Part shown: positions 60,211-64,000 of the stretch, piece after piece | How positions within the stretch are numbered: the stretch's first letter is position 1 | Layout of the letters: each line of letters opens with the position of its first letter | Translations under genes and position numbers: made by a program | Notes under the pieces: generated by a model | The model's input: only the letters and a program-made list of their open reading frames with translations | Databases searched by the model: none | What the model was told of the DNA's origin: nothing | Assembly: GCA_029844215.1 (NCBI GenBank) | Contig: CM056724.1 | Location: 8,240,307-8,304,306 of the forward strand | Length of the DNA stretch: 64,000 nt | Direction: 5' to 3' | From: Przewalskia tangutica | Taxonomy: Eukaryota > Streptophyta > Magnoliopsida > Solanales > Solanaceae

Positions 60211-61259
60211 ACCCACAGGTCAGCAAGAAAGCTGCAACAAAATTAGATGACGTGAAAGCTGACAAACAGGTAAAACCTACTGAACCCCCTCATGTGAAAA
60301 AGAAAAATAGAGTGAGAAAGAGGAGAATGGTCCTTAAGTGGATAGGTTGTGGGGTTAATTTACCCCAATGATTTAATATGGAACTTGCGTCCGGTTAAAA
60401 GACGTTAAAGACAACGCTACTTAGGAGTTAGGAGGCAACCCAATTTTTTTAATTATGCAATTTAGTTTAATTATAACAGTCTCACTTTTGGTATGTTTTT
60501 ATTGTGTTGTGAAGCCATGTGAAGGAATGGGACACTAAGCACGAAGAAAAGGATGGAAAACACGGAATATGGAAAGCACCGCGGTGCCAATGTGCAGGAC
60601 CGCTGTGCATAATGTTCAGAGAGGTCGCAGAAGTTTATGTACCGCGGTGCCATTACGCAATACCGTGGTGCCGAATAATCAGAAGGGCCACAGTACTTTT
60701 GGCACCGCGGTGCCAGACAGTACCGCAGTGCCGGGACGGGATTTCCAGATTAAAAGCCTTAATCCCCCAAATCTTTTCTCACACAAACACAAATCCTTGC
60801 TCTCTCTACAAATCCCGAAATTTCTCTCCTTTTACCCACAAAAATTCCCACAAACTCCACCAAATTCTTCAAAAATCTATACGCACCACCCCATTAAGAA
60901 CCCCCATATCTTACACCATCATCATTCCTCCCATCTGGGTCAAGAAATTGGTGAAGAACGACTCTTCAAAAAGGTAATCTTTATCATTGTTCCTGCAAAT
61001 TTCAAGGTAGTGTGAAAGTAAATTGCAAGTTTGGGGGTGGTACGTACTGTGGTGGTAGTGTGTGTAGTTGTGGGTGTTTGCTGCGGTGGTTGTTCGTTGT
61101 GTAGTTGTGTGGATTGAGGCATATTGTGGTGTAGTTGTTGTGTATTGCTGTTGTGGATCGATTCTTGGCTGGTTATTGTTGATTGTGTGAGTGATAGTTG
61201 TTGGGAAACCTCAAAGAAACAAAGGAAACGCTGCCGAAAATTTTCCAACAATTCTCACA
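60211..61259 (+). other. Athila-like internal non-coding part with deletion scar and CCGCGGTGCC motifs
   Basis: At 60211-60360 a Lys-rich tail ends the protease reading. AGGAGTTAGGAGGCAACCCA near 60420 is the type of sequence found after pol in full-length relatives, so pol is missing here. At 60570-60740 the motif CACCGCGGTGCC recurs with small changes and resembles the LTR segment at 52477-52600. GTTTGGGGGTGG at 61027 is a secondary purine tract. Open frames at 60519-61015 show no known domain. Confidence 0.6.
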
Positions 61260-62267
61260 ATGGGCTCTGGGAAACGAACTTCAAGAGCTTCCCCATCTTC
61301 ATCCGCCCCAGACTATGACGTGACTCGATTCGCCAACAAATAGGCGGAGGATCGATACAACAAGATTAACACTAGACATTGATACCAGAAAGAGGCATGG
61401 ATTGCCAGGCCATTTGATGATGATGATGACTACAAGCCTATTAGGGCCATGATCGAAGCAAATGGGTGGAGAAGGTTCACTAATCCAGAAAGGATCAAAC
61501 TTCAAAATTCTAGCCTTGTAAGGGAGTTCTATGTGAACTACCCCGAGCAAGAGGATGGGCGGTGCTTTGTTAGAGAGAAATATGTGCTTGTCAGTTCCGA
61601 AACAGTGAATGCGATACTAAGGACCTATGATGTGGAGGACCGAGGCGATAATCCAAACCATTTCAGAAGTTGGTCACGAGACGCCAACCACATCCTGTGG
61701 GACGTAGTAGCACAAACATTGTGCTACCCAGGCGCCGAGTTTAGTTTTGCCCGCAACGGATTCAGGAGACTTGCCCGATGCCAATTTAATAGAACAGCAA
61801 AAGGATGGCTATATTTCATAAGTGCACGCTTGATTCCGTCAACTTATTTCACAAATGTGCCCTCAGACATAATCAAACTCATTTATGGCATCATGACGGG
61901 CATGACAATTGATGTGGGGAGAAAAATAGTGCAGAGCATAAGGGAGATTAGTAGGCTGACGACTACTGGCGGATTGGGATATGGTTCACTCATTAATGTC
62001 TTATGTGATAGGCATGGAGTCCCAACATTCGCCACTGATATCCTAGAGAAGAGTCAGTCTGATGTGACGTACAGTTTAGTGCACTCCTTCCTTGAGCCCC
62101 AACCAGGACCAGCAGCAAGGGGAAGGGGCCCACCGACAGCAGACCCAGCAGCCATGTATGAGGAAGAGCCAGAGGCACACAATGAAGCAGGTGAAAACAG
62201 CCATCAGCCTCCCCTGTCCTTAGAGCCTCCAACGCTAATGATGGATCATATGCTCTTGAAGCAATAA
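61260..62267 (+). pseudogene. Athila-associated ORF with putative plant transposon domain
   Basis: The ATG at 61260 (MGSGKRTSRASPSS) and the long open part from 61449 are in one frame, interrupted by a TAG and a TGA before residue 64. The open part has YKPIRAMIEANGWRRF upstream, then VREFYVNYPEQEDGRCFVR, YVLVSSETVNAILRTYDV, GWLYFISARLIPSTYFTNVP and TTGGLGYGSLINVLCDRHGV. This is the putative plant transposon protein domain often found beside Athila-type elements. Its role in the element is unknown. The C-terminus (from about residue 280) is a proline- and acidic-rich tail. Confidence 0.75.
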
Positions 62268-63451
62268 AGGATGTTGCGGAATCAAGAACAAATGATGCAA
62301 GACCATCAACACCTGACCCAGCGTGTTGATAATTTGATTCCATGTTCACCCAATGGACAATGCAGTATCCGCCGCCACCACCACCATTTTGAGCCGCTGT
62401 ATGTCTGTAAATCGTCCCATTTTAATTTTTAAGTCTTTTACACATTTGAGACAGTGTGTAGTTTAAGTTTGGGGGGGGTTCTTATCTTATTTTTATTTTT
62501 GTGTGTCTACTTTTGAGTCTTTTGTTTGTTTTTGTGTTTTATATGAGTCAATTTTTTTAGCATGCTGTGCTTATTTGAAACGCCTAGTGAACTAAGTGGG
62601 ACAATGTAGTGGAATGAGAAACTAAAATCTGTGTGCTTAAGTTAGATATGCCAAAAATTCATGAAAATTTCATTATTTGGAATAATTGAGGATTAGCCTA
62701 TGTGTTGTCAATTGAGAAATGTCTGTGAAGTCTGCTTGCTTGTTATTTGAGGCGAAATTGTTAAGATGTACATGTTAGGGAGATGATTCAGACATTTCTT
62801 TGTTAGCCCTTCTTACCATTCATTACATACATTGTAATAAATTGTATCCATAGTCAGCCCCTTTGAACCTAAAATAACTTATTTCTTTGACACCCTATGA
62901 TTCCCTTGTATGCCATAAGCAGTAATTGAAAAAAATTGGGATGAAGAAATGTGAAAAAGACATACAAAAGAGAGTGAAAAATTGATGTACCCCGCTAAAA
63001 AAACATTGTTGTAAAAGCTTAAGTTTAGGGGTGCCTATATGAATGGATTCATGCTCTCAAAAAGAGAAAAGGGGAATGATAGGTATGAACCGAAAATAAT
63101 ACCAAAAAAGAAGGACAAAAAGGTTGAATGAGAAAAACTCTTATGGTACGTAATTGAGCCTAAATGCCTATTTTTACCTACCCCTGCCTAAGCCTACATT
63201 ACAACCCTGAAAAGGCCTGAGGATCTCTAGTATGTATATGTATGATTAGTGGAGAATATCAAGTAAACATGCTCATATAACTAAATTAAATTGATATGCA
63301 TAGGTTAGGTATTCATGCTTCTATTACTTATGATTGAAATGAATTTGCGAAATATCTGCCTTGAAATTCTAGATTGCTAAACTCGTAACCTTGTGCAGCT
63401 GCTTGATTTGAGTCATTGAGTTTTATTTTTGTGTCTTTGTTTTGTTTTTAT
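62268..63451 (+). other. 3' non-coding part of the Athila-like element
   Basis: No coding region is seen. A purine tract AAGTTTGGGGGGGGTT at 62465-62480 resembles the terminal polypurine tract. A related GCTTAAGTTTAGGGGTGCC is near 63018. Confidence 0.5.
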
Positions 63452-63491
63452 CTTTGCTCGAGGGCGAGCAAAGGTTAAATTTGGGGGTGTT
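63452..63491 (+). promoter_or_regulatory. hairpin and polypurine tract before the 3' LTR
   Basis: CTTTGCTCG (63452-63460) pairs perfectly with CGAGCAAAG (63465-63473) around the loop AGGG. GTTAAATTTGGGGGTGTT follows directly, the polypurine tract in front of the 3' LTR at 63492. The sequence GAGGACGAGCAAAG next to a TTTGGGGG tract is familiar from Athila-type elements. Confidence 0.75.
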
Positions 63492-64000
63492 TGTTAGGCG
63501 TATTTTGTATACGCCTTTTGAGTCATTTTTAGTTGGTATTTTACTCATTTTTGTTGTGTTTAGTATAGTAGTAGATTTATTTTTCTTTCTTTTGAGTCAC
63601 GTCGATGCAAAAAGGAAAAATGGCAAAAAGGAACGATAAATGGGCAGAAAAGGTGCTCCTGAGGCGAAAAGGACGAAAGTTGGCAACTCAGAGCGAATGA
63701 AGCGATCACGGCGTTACTACGCAGTAATCACGCGCCACTACGCAGAATCGCGCCACTACGCAGAACCGTGATGCCATAATTACCGGCGAGTCACATGACT
63801 TTCAAAGATCGCGTGCCATCGACAAGCATCGCGATGCCATTTGTGTTGAGAAGTCGCAGAGTTTCGTGATCGCGCCGGCGGCAATGCAGCCGACGCGGAA
63901 AATTTCAGTTCCGAAGGCAAATTGGCTAAGGGCAGATTGGTCCATAGGACACGAAAATTATAGGGGATTTAAGCCCTAGGGATTAGTTTAGTGAAGGAGG
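63492..64000 (+). repeat. 3' LTR of the Athila-like element, cut by the window end
   Basis: The first 509 bp match the 5' LTR from 52264. The CCGCGGTGCC-type motifs at 63700-63850 are more decayed than in the 5' LTR (for example ATCGCGATGCCAT). Confidence 0.85.

Larger units (their letters stand above)
52264..64000 (+). mobile_element. Athila-like Ty3/gypsy element lacking reverse transcriptase and integrase (runs off the window)
   Basis: The 5' LTR (52264-53545), a primer site, gag, protease, an extra ORF, a polypurine tract and the first 509 bp of the 3' LTR (from 63492) are all present in order. The LTR starts TGTTACGCGTATTTTGTATA and TGTTAGGCGTATTTTGTATA match. Between protease (ending about 60210) and the segment near 60420 there is no reverse transcriptase, RNase H or integrase, so pol was deleted. 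It sits in the plus-strand copia and contains a giant solo LTR at 53737-57927. Confidence 0.85.

Noticed and set aside
60519..61015. Two overlapping ORFs of about 150 codons
   Set aside because: They are built on CCGCGGTGCC repeats and low-complexity text in the Athila interior, and neither has a known motif.
1..64000. Endogenous pararetrovirus, plastid or mitochondrial insertions
   Set aside because: I looked for typical reverse-transcriptase, movement-protein or organelle gene motifs outside the copia, gypsy and LINE parts and saw none.

Overview
The window is plant nuclear DNA from a eudicot, most likely a nightshade (Solanaceae) or close relative. The reasons are a HERK1-type receptor kinase gene with a plant-type signal peptide and kinase, Ty1/copia, Ty3/gypsy (Tat/Ogre-like and Athila-like), TRIM, LINE, hAT and Stowaway elements, and tRNA-derived SINEs whose bodies look like those common in Solanaceae. 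The family assignment is inference from memory of repeat types. Only two intact protein-coding genes are visible: a small uncharacterised plant protein at 1138-1608 (+) and a HERK1-like CrRLK1L receptor kinase at 36485-39004 (-). Almost everything else is transposon DNA or AT-rich spacer.

Region 1 (1-2.8 kb) holds the small gene with a TATA box. Region 2 (2.9-29.1 kb) is one Ty1/copia element on the minus strand, about 4.8 kb long before it was broken up by later insertions. A 12.3-kb element (5230-17574, TSD AGCAC) sits in its integrase region, and a 1.44-kb Athila-related solo LTR (18162-19603) sits in its GAG-pre-integrase region. A hAT transposon (about 20250-27948) sits between gag and protease, and that hAT is itself split by a 4.1-kb solo LTR (21175-25317, TSD TCAGC). 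The 12.3-kb element has two LTRs of about 4.6 kb and a 3.1-kb internal region without gag or pol. Its primer-binding site matches the tRNA-Arg type used by Tat/Ogre elements, so it is best described as a LARD-like non-autonomous Tat/Ogre derivative. The same LTR family occurs a third time as a solo LTR at 53737-57927 (TSD CACAC).

Region 3 (29.2-36.4 kb) is a patchwork of SINEs, a SINE-like foldback palindrome, a copia reverse-transcriptase remnant and a complete 343-bp TRIM. Region 4 (36.5-39.4 kb) is the HERK1-like gene with an 84-bp triplicated repeat just upstream of its start codon. Region 5 (39.4-49.9 kb) holds MITEs, a LINE remnant, a SINE with a perfect 15-bp target duplication, two opposed copia fragments and a large foldback. 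Region 6 (49.9-64 kb) is a plus-strand copia element interrupted after its integrase by an Athila-like element (52264 to beyond the window end), which carries gag, protease and an extra plant-transposon-type ORF but no reverse transcriptase or integrase. That Athila-like element is interrupted by the third LARD-family LTR.

The two genes do not form a pathway together. The interest of the window lies in the nested stratigraphy, the giant-LTR family with its GC-rich tandem arrays, a PBS-like sequence inside each giant LTR, and a palindromic GCACCGCGGTGC-type motif shared by unrelated retroelements.
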